Assembly: GCA_900756035.1 (NCBI GenBank)
Contig: CAAEIR010000091.1
Coordinates: 1-28,718, forward strand
Direction: 5' to 3'
DNA from: an uncultured Anaerostipes sp.
GTDB taxonomy: Bacteria > Bacillota > Clostridia > Lachnospirales > Lachnospiraceae
DNA: 28,718 nucleotides
The notes under the pieces were generated by a model. The model saw nothing but the letters and a program-made list of their open reading frames with translations, was not told the DNA's origin and did not search any database. The position numbers and the translations under genes were made by a program. This document shows positions 15,004 through 23,025 of this stretch, piece by piece. Numbering within the stretch: the first letter of the stretch is position 1; the number at the start of each line of letters is the position of its first letter.

Positions 15004-15036
15004 AAAACACCTGCAGTTTTTGGCTGCAGGTGTTTT
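15004..15036 (-). terminator. In-operon hairpin between the DUF6110-like and ATPase genes
   Basis: AAAACACCTGCAG (15004-15016) and CTGCAGGTGTTTT (15024-15036) form a perfect 13-bp stem with a 7-base loop. It starts 7 bases beyond the stop of the upstream gene and ends 17 bases before the ATPase start. On the minus strand the stem's 3' arm ends in GTGTTTT, so the T-run is part of the stem. It probably causes partial termination or protects the 3' end of the short upstream transcript, giving less ATPase than small proteins. Confidence 0.6.
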
Positions 15037-15043
15037 ATCTTTC

Positions 15044-15352
15044 TTATTCTACTGTTTCTTTTAGTTCAGTTTCCTCAAGGGGTTCTTCTCCAAAAACTTC
15101 TTCCTGCATAGCACGTTCTTCATTGATCTGTTGTGCTTCTGCATAGATATCTTCCGCATTTTCCTGAACAGTTGCGGCAGTTTTCATCAGAGATTCCTTT
15201 GCTCGTAATGCTGCGGCAGTGCAGTTGGTATAAACTTTTTTTGCATCTTTGCTGGATAAAAGCTTGATTCCTGCAGTTCCAAATAATACACCCGCTGCAA
15301 AAAATCCTGTTTTTTTGCTCTGAAGGATGCCTAAAATTTTCTTACAATCCAT
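15044..15352 (-). CDS. DUF6110-like membrane-anchored helical protein
   Basis: A 102-residue protein with a hydrophobic, glycine-rich N-terminal helix (about residues 16-33, GFFAAGVLFGTAGIKLL), an alanine-rich amphipathic helix (about 38-80) and a very acidic tail (EEPLEETELKETVE). The segment from KKTGFFAAG to SSKDAKKVYT is the one I associate with DUF6110 proteins, which as far as I recall occur next to HMA2-domain P-type ATPases; this assignment is from memory. AGGAGG lies 8 bases before the ATG. Its position directly ahead of the ATPase gene and 28 bases behind the microprotein gene suggests a subunit, chaperone or regulator of the pump at the inner membrane. The long alanine-rich helix could lie along the membrane or bind the pump. 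Confidence 0.85.
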   Translation of the reverse strand: MDCKKILGILQSKKTGFFAAGVLFGTAGIKLLSSKDAKKVYTNCTAAALRAKESLMKTAATVQENAEDIYAEAQQINEERAMQEEVFGEEPLEETELKETVE

Positions 15353-15380
15353 ATTGATGTCCTCCTAAATTTATGTAATT

Positions 15381-15461
15381 CTACTTATGTTTGTACCCGG
15401 TATACATTGTCATGAACAGGCAAACGATCATCGCCCACGCCCAAAATCTGTGTTTTTTCAT
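15381..15461 (-). CDS. 26-residue membrane microprotein
   Basis: A very short frame reading MKKHRFWAWAMIVCLF and ending MYTGYKHK: one tryptophan-rich transmembrane helix flanked by basic residues. GGAGG lies 8 bases before the ATG and the stop is followed 28 bases later by the DUF6110-like gene with its own strong ribosome site. It resembles the small DUF6219-type proteins I recall from Firmicutes, which have the same pattern of basic start, aromatic helix and TGxK end; that link is tentative. As first gene of the ATPase operon it may be an accessory subunit of the pump, in the way small membrane peptides modulate other P-type ATPases. Too short for gene callers. Confidence 0.7.
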   Translation of the reverse strand: MKKHRFWAWAMIVCLFMTMYTGYKHK

Positions 15462-15504
15462 CGAAACACCTCCATGTTTTTGCTGCCCTGTGGTAACTTC
15501 GTTT

Positions 15505-15544
15505 ATTATAAGCCTCTAGCCCCGCATTAATCCAGTCTAATCCA
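15505..15544 (-). promoter_or_regulatory. Promoter of the microprotein/ATPase operon with a TGGATTA direct repeat
   Basis: A perfect TATAAT at 15510-15505 lies 44 bases before the microprotein start. Seventeen bases upstream the -35 region is GGATTA, a poor match to TTGACA. It is part of a direct repeat, TGGATTA at 15544-15538 and again at 15534-15528, with a 10-base period. A strong -10, a poor -35 and tandem sites one helical turn apart are typical of promoters that need an activator. The regulator is not known. Confidence 0.55.
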
Positions 15545-15569
15545 CTTTGTTGAGAAAAGTTATCATTAA

Positions 15570-16841
15570 TTATCGCACAACGATTGTAACTTTTGAAGTC
15601 CTTCCGTTGGCTGTTAAGGAAATCGTTGTCTTTCCACGTTTCTTTCCTTTTACGACACCATTCTTGCTGACTGTCGCAATTTTTTTATGACTCGATTTCC
15701 ATGTAACTTTTTTACTCGCACCACTGACCCTTGGAATTAACTTAAATGTTTTTCCTTTTCGAATCGTGTAACGTACATACTTTGTCCTTGGAGCTTTTGC
15801 TTTTACTGTTACAGTAAAGGTTGTTGAAACTCCATTTGCTGATGCTGTAATTACTGTTTTTCCATGATTCTTTCCTTTTATAACACCACTTTTGCTGACA
15901 GAAGCAATCTTGGAATTTTTAGATTTCCATGTTACCTTTTTACTCTTTCCGTAAACTTTTGCTTTCAATTTTGTTGTTTTTCCGCTTGATAAAGTTCCTT
16001 TTGTCTTATTTAGTTTAAGATCGGCAACTGTAACTTTAACAGACGCAGAAATCTTTGCATTTTCTTTAGATGTACAGGTAATGGTTGCAGTTCCCGTTTT
16101 CTTGGCATACACTTTTCCATCCTGATTTACCGCTGCTACCTTTGTATTGCTGGATTTCCATACTACATTTTTATTTGTGGCGTTCTTTGGTGTTACAGTC
16201 GCTTTTAATGTAGTAGATTTTTTTACTTTCAGCGCAAAGTTTTTCTTTGACAATGTAATCTTTGAAATTTTAACAGGCTGACTTGGATTTTCCGGAGTTT
16301 CTGGTTTTTCCTCTCCTGTTTCCTTGATGCTCACGTGGAACTTCTCGCTTTTGGCTGTATCCACCTCATGCTTCTCGTGGAGCCCTGTAACCAGTTCATA
16401 GGAATCAGGAACAATGGCAAAATCCGCTTCCAGAGATTCTTTTTCCTTTGTCTGCGCTTTTAATACGCCAAGCTTTACATCATCCTCGGAAAATAAATTC
16501 TTTTTGGCTGTGACATAAATATCCAGCTGCTTTTCTTCCTGATCATAGACACCTTCATAGATTACTGCATTTTTCTTAATGTTTTCAGAAAACTCAATTC
16601 CGATGGAGTCCAGATTTCCTTTGATATTCTCTGCCTTTACTGCAATTTTTAATGTTTGAACATTCCCATCCTGTTCTTTCGGAATCCGCATTGTAAGCGC
16701 AGCCTGGTTGGTATGATTTTCTACTGTTTCAAAGGATGCGTAACTTTGATCCTTTGCCCGGGCAAGCCCGGTGGATGCCAGAAAGATAGATGCGGCAGCC
16801 ACCAGTCCTAGTGCCAGAACTTTATATTTTCTTAATCTCAT
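15570..16841 (-). CDS. Secreted BIG2-repeat protein with a possible cohesin-like N-terminal domain
   Basis: A 423-residue exported protein. Residues 1-29 form a signal peptide (basic start, LALGLVAAASIF core, ARA cleavage site). Residues about 33-150 are a beta-rich domain I do not firmly recognise; its strand pattern and size would fit a divergent cohesin. After a proline/glutamate linker (about 175-190) come three bacterial Ig-like BIG2 domains (about 192-272, 274-346 and 354-423), each with a VTWKS or VVWKS strand and an IASVS-type strand. The second and third are very lysine-rich, so the C-terminal half carries a strong positive charge that could bind teichoic acid or other anionic polymers. 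There is no LPXTG anchor. It starts 11 bases after the M60 protease gene, with GAGAGG, so the two are co-expressed. Confidence 0.85.
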   Translation of the reverse strand: MRLRKYKVLALGLVAAASIFLASTGLARAKDQSYASFETVENHTNQAALTMRIPKEQDGNVQTLKIAVKAENIKGNLDSIGIEFSENIKKNAVIYEGVYDQEEKQLDIYVTAKKNLFSEDDVKLGVLKAQTKEKESLEADFAIVPDSYELVTGLHEKHEVDTAKSEKFHVSIKETGEEKPETPENPSQPVKISKITLSKKNFALKVKKSTTLKATVTPKNATNKNVVWKSSNTKVAAVNQDGKVYAKKTGTATITCTSKENAKISASVKVTVADLKLNKTKGTLSSGKTTKLKAKVYGKSKKVTWKSKNSKIASVSKSGVIKGKNHGKTVITASANGVSTTFTVTVKAKAPRTKYVRYTIRKGKTFKLIPRVSGASKKVTWKSSHKKIATVSKNGVVKGKKRGKTTISLTANGRTSKVTIVVR

Positions 16842-16852
16842 AAATACCTCTC

Positions 16853-19800
16853 TTATTTCTTATATGATCTTACTTTGACAGTTTTTGCTGTTTTTTTGCT
16901 GCCTTTGATTGTAATATCTTTTAATTCCTCCGGAAGTTCTACAGGCAGCGCATCGCTGACGAGACGTTGTCCTTCCAGAGTAACTGCATCATCTACACGG
17001 TAGAGTTGTGCTTTTACCCAAGCCGGTATCTTATCTTTTGCAATGGTCCCATCTTCTTCAGGCTCAATATAGTAAACCCAGGTACCTTTACTGATGTTGC
17101 CAAGTTCTCCGTGTTCCGGCACTTCTGCGAAAATAATCTGACTTCCCTCAATGATTTCATCTTTCTCATTATAAAGCATAACTACATTGTAGGCAGGATT
17201 TCCTTTATATGATCCTGTAAAGATTAAGGACCCTTTTGGAATCACTCCGCCCTCATTATCGTAAGCATAATCTTCAGAAAGAATACCGATACCATCGCTT
17301 TCAAGTTCCACATTATCTCCGGTTGGAGCTAACAAATCCAGTTCAGATACAGAAACATCTTTGCCTTTTTGACCTACGGCAGTCAATTTCACATAAGCTG
17401 CATCATAAATCTGGAGTCTTGGATCATTTTCTTTATTAAAGTAAACCGTTTCTTTTCCTTCTTCTAACTGGAAAGTTCCGGATTTTACTTCCGTCCAGTC
17501 AGTTCCGTTTTTGCTGACACTGATTTTATAATTTTTCATTGCATTTTCTTGATTTGATACCTGATATTTCAATCCGGTAATCTGATTTGTCTCATTTAAG
17601 TTCAGGATAATCTCAGGATCTTTGTCTGTACTCTTTCCGGTATAAATATCAGAAGTATCATTATTGATGACTTTCTTGATCGATGATAATACCGGTTCGC
17701 AAGGATCTGTTTCTCCTGCTTTTTCATCCTCATCTGACGACATATTGGTAGTCACTGACCATGCTGCTTTATTCAGACTTCCGTCATGAGATACCTTGAC
17801 AGGATCTAATGTCACTTTATTGGTTGCATTTAGCAGTTTGTCATATGCCACAACTTCATAGGTAAATACCCGGTTATTAACTGTTGCGATCGTATCGACA
17901 TATTTTGTTTTATCCGCAGTTGCAAATCCCACAGATGTTCCATTTCTGAAAATTTCGTAACCGATTAATCCTTTTTTCTGTGCGGCATCAGCATTACTTT
18001 CAAGAGAAATGGTTACTTTGTTGGAGTTTTCCTTCTTCTCAAGAGAAGCACTGATCTTGATGTTATCCGCCACAGATTCTTTCTTGGACAATTCATAATC
18101 TCTTGCCTCATCGCTGATAAAATAAATCGGCTTTGTCTCTTTTTCAAACTGTTCGGCATATTTCTTTGTCGTTTCATCCGGTGTCATACCCCAACGCTCG
18201 AAGAATTCCAGAAGGTTCTTCTGGGCTCCGGCACAGGCAAGACGCATCAGGTTATTGTCGGTATCTCCATTTAATGTTAATTTCACATCCTTTGGAGCCG
18301 GCGCTTTTGAGGCATCTCTTGCGTAAGTATCCATTCTGGCAAAGATCAGGTTGTTAAATTGATCTTCATATTTTTCATAAGTTTTAAAGTTATATCCTCC
18401 TTTGTCATAGGCGAGGTGAAGCTGCCAGTACATTCCAAGCTGTGTAAACACACTGGAAGAACTTCCTTTGACACCAGAAGTTACTTTCTTATAAATGTCA
18501 TCATATTGGAATCTCACGGAATCATCGGTATCTTTTGCCTGTGCCAGTACAGAGAAATAGTTATTAGTTACTTCTGCCACTGCGTAGGCTCCTTCATTGA
18601 TAATATGTCCAATCTCATGAGCAATTCCCCATCCAAAATAGTTACCACTTTGATATTTTCCGTTTTCATCGGATACAACTGGTTTTGCGGATGCAAGCCC
18701 CGGAATAGATCCCCACTCGATTCCGATATGTAATCCTCCGGCATACATAAAGGCGCCTGCAAACATTCTCTGATAACGAATATTTAAACGGCTGGATGGA
18801 AGCTTATTTTTAGCTCCTGCACTGCTGTCATTGCTTAATCCTTTGTGATGATAGAAAAGATTTACCATATTTTCCATAGCAGTCAAAGATTTGTAAAGCT
18901 GTTCGGTCTTTTCTTCTGCACTTCCTTTCAATGCCCCTGCAATCTGCTTGGCAGATACCGAGTACATCATATTGGATAATACGATATCCGTTGCGCCTAA
19001 AATACAATCTTTCTCATTGTATGCCACATCTCCGTCATTATGTAATTTGTCATGACTTTCTTTGACATCCAAAGCTTCGATTTCTCTGATATATGACTGA
19101 ATCAGCTCTTTCTTTTCATCCTCTGTCTTTGCCTTTGTTAAATCAAGGATCGGTATAGAATTACCGCCACTGACTCTGACACCGTAAATCTCGTTTGCAT
19201 TATTTCCGGTGTACTCGATATAGAGCTGTCCGCCTCGTTCCACTTCTTCTTTGGAGTTAATGCTCGGAATATCAATGACATTTCTTCCGACTTTCAGTTT
19301 CCCGATGGATTTCTGCCATGCATTGGAATCTCCGTGATACTGTGTGGCAATAAGATTCAGATTTGTGGAATCTCCGGTTTTCTTTCCTTCGCTTCCTACA
19401 AAGATAATCACCTGATCTCCGGTGCTTGCCGTAACTCCAAGAGGCTGGTATGCATTTAATCCGCCTTTAAAGGTAATATGACTATCTTTTGTCTTTGTCA
19501 CTGTCGTATCAATAGAAACGGCTTCTTTCAATGCCTGTTGATTTAAAATCATCTCTGCTGTTTCAAGCTCTGTTTCCAGAACACTTTTCTTCGGATGAAA
19601 TTCTTTGCTGACTTCGTCTTTGGTATTCAGACGTTCTCTTAAGGTATCAATGGTTTCCTGAGTCACTTCCTTCTTTAAAGTGACATGAAGATCGTCCGCA
19701 TATAATGCGTTGATATCATCTTCCAAGCTGTCATAATAGTAAAATTTCAGCTCTGAAATGGTATTGTTCGTTCCTTGTGTAGCAACATAATTTGCTAAAT

Positions 19801-21928
19801 TAATCTGGATTTTATTGGTTTTAATCTTTTCAGGAAGATTAACTTCATAATATTTTTTTCCATTTTTATCTGTTTTAGCCGATATCAAGGTTTGTATTGG
19901 AGTAGATTTTATCGCTCCTGACTCATCCCAGTAGCGAATATTCCAATAATTAATGCTGCCTTTTTGACTTGGCCCTGCGACAAAGATCAATTGATTCATC
20001 TCATAAAAGTCATCAAACTCGATCGTTGGTCCTGCATTTCCGCCATTAAATCCGCCAGAATCCCAACCATTTCGTACCCATTCTGTGGCATAATCATGAT
20101 CTGCGGCTTCCGGACACTCCTTCCCATCTGAAGTTTTAATACTTTTAATATGGGAAGTCAGTTTTCCGTCTCCATTGCTTGTATTGATCAATTTATAGTC
20201 AGGTGTGATCGGTGAATCTACCGCCTGGGTTGTCCCTGAGTACACAGCAGATTTCGGGCTGATTCCATGCTCATTATTTCCCACAAGATAAATAAGATAT
20301 TTTGTCTTATCCTTTAATCCGGAAAGTGAATGGGAAGTTCCTTCTATTTCTTCCTCTACCTTTGTATATTCAGAGGCTCCATCTTCTTTATAATATAGCG
20401 TATAGAAATCTGTATCATCCATCTTTTTCCAGCTGATATCCAGCTTTTTATATTTTTCGGTCACGGTAATATTTTCCGGTGCCGGCGGAATGGAAACAGA
20501 CTGTGGGATAGCATCTACAGATTCTGAATACTCACTTTTCCAATCTCCATTGACAGAACGGACTTTCACCTGATAGATTTCCTTATTTTTTAGTTCTTTT
20601 CCTCCGAAAGATGTTACAGTAATCTTATGATCTGATACAAATTTTATCTCGGATTTTCCATTCTGGCTGATGGAAACTTCATATTCTGTCACGTTGGTTT
20701 CGGCTCCCCAGGTTACCGTAAATTGTTTGTTTCCTTCGCTGACTTTTAAATCTTTTGGAATATTCATTTCCGGTTCCGGAATTCTGCTTTCCATATCATT
20801 TAAAAATTCCACTTTTGCAATTTCAGCAAGCTTATTGCTGGAAGTCCCGGTAATCTTAATGGTAACTTTCTTTACTGCAATCTGTTTTCCAAGATCAATC
20901 ACAACGGATCCATCCTGATTTACCTTAATTCCTCCAGAAGATCTTTTTTGTTTCGCAGTTGCAAGACGCATTGTCTGAAGTGCTCCGTTTTCATCCAGAT
21001 ACTCGACCTCTGCTTTCATCTCCTGAATCGTATTTTCAGACCCTGATGGAGCCTTAATTACAAGCCCCGCTGTCTTTGTTACATTTCCATCATCTTCGGC
21101 TCCTGTCTGGATTGCAAACGTCACAGGATGTTCTTCGGAAATCTCATTTCCGACAGCCGGTTTTAACTGAAGTTCTCCGCCTTCTTCTTTCAGAACATCT
21201 TCTAGTTTCCCGGATACAACTTTCGTTTCATCATTCTCTTTTACTTTGACATTATCTGTAAGCACTGATAATTCTTCAATCTCACCTGTAATCTTCTTCT
21301 CATCATAAGAATATCCGAGATATTGAAGATCAATCAGATCAATCTTCTGATCCCCATTCAGATCAAAGGATTCTTTATAGTTCCCGGATTTAATCTGGCG
21401 GATCAGAGCTGTTTTATCTGTCTCGTTAATCACGCCATCTCCGGTAACATCTCCGGTCAGTACACGCCCAAATCCATCAAAAATACTCTGACTGTTGTTA
21501 TTGAGCTGAATTCGATGGTGTACGCCTGTCTTTGTTGTAATTTTTTGTGTGTACGTTTCATAGGAATTTTCTCCGGATCTCACAGTATACTGTTCTCCTG
21601 CCTTTAATCCCCTTGCTGTTACAATTTCTTTACGCAATCCACTGGCTGTTTTTTCTGTCACAGTTTCAGCATTTACAGTCTGATTGTTACTGTCAAGAAT
21701 TTTGATTTCCGGAATACTTTCTGTTTTTAACTCCTCCCGAAATACAACCTCGATTTCACTATCTTGTGATGCTTTCACTGTTCTTATACTTTTTTCCCCT
21801 TTGCTTCCCTTGGTTGTTGTCGTCTGTACGCTTTGTTTCTGAGATGGCTGGGCATATACAGAAATTGATGAAATCAACTGCTGGCCTGCCAGACAAAAGG
21901 TAAGCAAACACGCGGCAAACTTTCTCAT
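16853..21928 (-). CDS. Secreted M60-family (enhancin-like) zinc metalloprotease with dockerin and carbohydrate-binding-like modules
   Basis: A 1691-residue exported protein, probably a mucin/glycoprotein-degrading protease. Signal peptide 1-26; a beta domain about 50-150; a type I dockerin at about 157-208 with two calcium loops (D160-D171 and D189-D200); an F5/8-like region about 300-378; two fibronectin type III domains about 390-475 and 483-567; an F5/8-type region about 578-735; a helical linker; the M60 accessory beta domain about 800-930; and the catalytic domain with H1104-E-x-x-H1108 and third ligand E1119 (in AEVTNN). An FN3-like domain (about 1287-1390) and another F5/8 C-type domain (about 1410-1540) follow. 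No sortase signal or membrane anchor is seen. Known M60 proteins cleave O-glycosylated mucins; this role is inferred. A good promoter is present upstream. Confidence 0.93.
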   Translation of the reverse strand: MRKFAACLLTFCLAGQQLISSISVYAQPSQKQSVQTTTTKGSKGEKSIRTVKASQDSEIEVVFREELKTESIPEIKILDSNNQTVNAETVTEKTASGLRKEIVTARGLKAGEQYTVRSGENSYETYTQKITTKTGVHHRIQLNNNSQSIFDGFGRVLTGDVTGDGVINETDKTALIRQIKSGNYKESFDLNGDQKIDLIDLQYLGYSYDEKKITGEIEELSVLTDNVKVKENDETKVVSGKLEDVLKEEGGELQLKPAVGNEISEEHPVTFAIQTGAEDDGNVTKTAGLVIKAPSGSENTIQEMKAEVEYLDENGALQTMRLATAKQKRSSGGIKVNQDGSVVIDLGKQIAVKKVTIKITGTSSNKLAEIAKVEFLNDMESRIPEPEMNIPKDLKVSEGNKQFTVTWGAETNVTEYEVSISQNGKSEIKFVSDHKITVTSFGGKELKNKEIYQVKVRSVNGDWKSEYSESVDAIPQSVSIPPAPENITVTEKYKKLDISWKKMDDTDFYTLYYKEDGASEYTKVEEEIEGTSHSLSGLKDKTKYLIYLVGNNEHGISPKSAVYSGTTQAVDSPITPDYKLINTSNGDGKLTSHIKSIKTSDGKECPEAADHDYATEWVRNGWDSGGFNGGNAGPTIEFDDFYEMNQLIFVAGPSQKGSINYWNIRYWDESGAIKSTPIQTLISAKTDKNGKKYYEVNLPEKIKTNKIQINLANYVATQGTNNTISELKFYYYDSLEDDINALYADDLHVTLKKEVTQETIDTLRERLNTKDEVSKEFHPKKSVLETELETAEMILNQQALKEAVSIDTTVTKTKDSHITFKGGLNAYQPLGVTASTGDQVIIFVGSEGKKTGDSTNLNLIATQYHGDSNAWQKSIGKLKVGRNVIDIPSINSKEEVERGGQLYIEYTGNNANEIYGVRVSGGNSIPILDLTKAKTEDEKKELIQSYIREIEALDVKESHDKLHNDGDVAYNEKDCILGATDIVLSNMMYSVSAKQIAGALKGSAEEKTEQLYKSLTAMENMVNLFYHHKGLSNDSSAGAKNKLPSSRLNIRYQRMFAGAFMYAGGLHIGIEWGSIPGLASAKPVVSDENGKYQSGNYFGWGIAHEIGHIINEGAYAVAEVTNNYFSVLAQAKDTDDSVRFQYDDIYKKVTSGVKGSSSSVFTQLGMYWQLHLAYDKGGYNFKTYEKYEDQFNNLIFARMDTYARDASKAPAPKDVKLTLNGDTDNNLMRLACAGAQKNLLEFFERWGMTPDETTKKYAEQFEKETKPIYFISDEARDYELSKKESVADNIKISASLEKKENSNKVTISLESNADAAQKKGLIGYEIFRNGTSVGFATADKTKYVDTIATVNNRVFTYEVVAYDKLLNATNKVTLDPVKVSHDGSLNKAAWSVTTNMSSDEDEKAGETDPCEPVLSSIKKVINNDTSDIYTGKSTDKDPEIILNLNETNQITGLKYQVSNQENAMKNYKISVSKNGTDWTEVKSGTFQLEEGKETVYFNKENDPRLQIYDAAYVKLTAVGQKGKDVSVSELDLLAPTGDNVELESDGIGILSEDYAYDNEGGVIPKGSLIFTGSYKGNPAYNVVMLYNEKDEIIEGSQIIFAEVPEHGELGNISKGTWVYYIEPEEDGTIAKDKIPAWVKAQLYRVDDAVTLEGQRLVSDALPVELPEELKDITIKGSKKTAKTVKVRSYKK

Positions 21929-21995
21929 TATTTTCCTCCTTTATTTTTGTGATCTTTAGTTCCCCTGTGCTAAGGTCACATTCTTACACTGCTAT

Positions 21996-22024
21996 ATCCT
22001 ACTAAAACTCCAGTGATTGGTCAA
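21996..22024 (-). promoter_or_regulatory. Promoter of the M60 protease / BIG2 operon
   Basis: On the minus strand TTGACC (22024-22019), a 17-base spacer and TAGGAT (22001-21996). It lies 67 bases upstream of the protease start and is followed by an untranslated leader ending in AAAGGAGGAAAAT. I see no clear operator in the leader. Confidence 0.65.
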
Positions 22025-22116
22025 TATGAAAAATCGAAAAAAAAGAATCCCGCGAATCAATCACAGGATATCTTTCCATAAAAGTTATAAAATTGCTCCT
22101 TCTGTCACTCCATCTC

Positions 22117-22443
22117 TTAAAAAACAACCTGAATCAGAAACATGTAAAACATCGTTCCACTTGCAATAGAAAGCAGCATCTGCCGTTTCCACAGGTAAGA
22201 GACAATCACCAATCCAATAGCTAAAATTTCCGGAAGTGCATGATTGCCTGTAAAAATGCTGACATTTTTCAGACAATAAACTACCAACATGCCAAACACT
22301 GCCGCAGGCAATACCTTTCCAAGATATTGTATATACTTCGGTGTCTCTTTTCCCGATGGGAAAAGAAGAAACGGAAAGAACCGGGTCAGCATCGTTCCTG
22401 CCACTGCCATAAGAATCATTATTATCTGTCGTTTGATTGACAT
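22117..22443 (-). CDS. azlD: AzlD-family small subunit of a branched-chain amino acid exporter
   Basis: A 108-residue protein with four hydrophobic segments and the AzlD pattern GTMLTRFFPFLLFP near the N terminus, then KVLPAAVFGMLVVYCL. AzlD works with AzlC to export branched-chain amino acids and their analogues. It is complete, starts 31 bases after the azlC remnant and has a GAAGGA ribosome site. Because its partner is broken by a deletion (22475-23021) it is probably without function here, unless another AzlC exists elsewhere in the genome. Confidence 0.88.
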   Translation of the reverse strand: MSIKRQIIMILMAVAGTMLTRFFPFLLFPSGKETPKYIQYLGKVLPAAVFGMLVVYCLKNVSIFTGNHALPEILAIGLVIVSYLWKRQMLLSIASGTMFYMFLIQVVF

Positions 22444-22474
22444 TTCATATCGTCCTTCTTTCCTTATTTTCTGC

Positions 22475-23021
22475 TTAATCTTGTTCCAGTGATCCTCGCA
22501 TCCACGTCAGAACCGCCAAAATTCTGATCATAGACGGAATCATGAAATATTCTGCGCCAAAGATTCCAAGACACAAAAAAGAAATTCCGATGCCCAAAAC
22601 TGCCGGAGAATGTTTTTCATCTTTCATCCACTGTTCCATAAAAATCACCACAAACATTGCTGTCATCACAAATTTAAGTCCTTCGGTATTAAAAGAAATG
22701 ACAGACCCAAAAACGCCTCCGAGAGTTGCTCCGACAAACCAGTAAATATGATTTAAAAAAGTAACAAAAAACATAAACCATCCGGAATCAATATCCTTTG
22801 GAATATCCGCCGTATAATTGACACAAAAACTCTCGTCATACATTCCAAAGATCAGATAATACTTCTTCCAACCTGTATTTTGAAACCGCTCCAGCATCGA
22901 GATTCCGTAAAACAAATGTCTTGCATTTAAAATAAGAGTCATAAGCAGCACCCAGAAACAAAAATCCTGCCATAATCGGAAGCGCATGAGGGAATGCCGC
23001 TCGAAGTGCTTTTCTTTTCAT
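22475..23021 (-). pseudogene. azlC: azlC-like gene broken by an internal deletion and frameshift
   Basis: The first about 27 codons (MKRKALRAAFPHALPIMAGF, then LFLGAAY) are a normal AzlC start; the frame then turns to non-family sequence and stops. In the next frame AzlC resumes at LLMTLILNARHLFYGISMLE and continues to a normal C terminus (ILAVLTWMRGSLEQD). AzlC proteins have about 230-240 residues; the two pieces add to about 182, so roughly 50 codons covering helices 2-3 are lost together with the frame. The join is near 22941-22955. An in-frame restart at ATG 22987 could give a 170-residue fragment. The start codon lies 4 bases after the HAD gene stop, showing an original HAD-azlC-azlD operon. 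Confidence 0.88.
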
Positions 23022-23025
23022 TGTT

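Noticed and set aside
15690..16260. Regularly repeated sequence that could be a CRISPR array or DNA tandem repeat
   Set aside because: The repetition is at protein level: three BIG2 domains with about 75-residue spacing and diverged DNA.
18359..18762. Frames of 124 codons (+) and 64 codons (-) inside the protease gene
   Set aside because: Both overlap the M60 catalytic region, which has HExxH and is clearly coding in the main frame.
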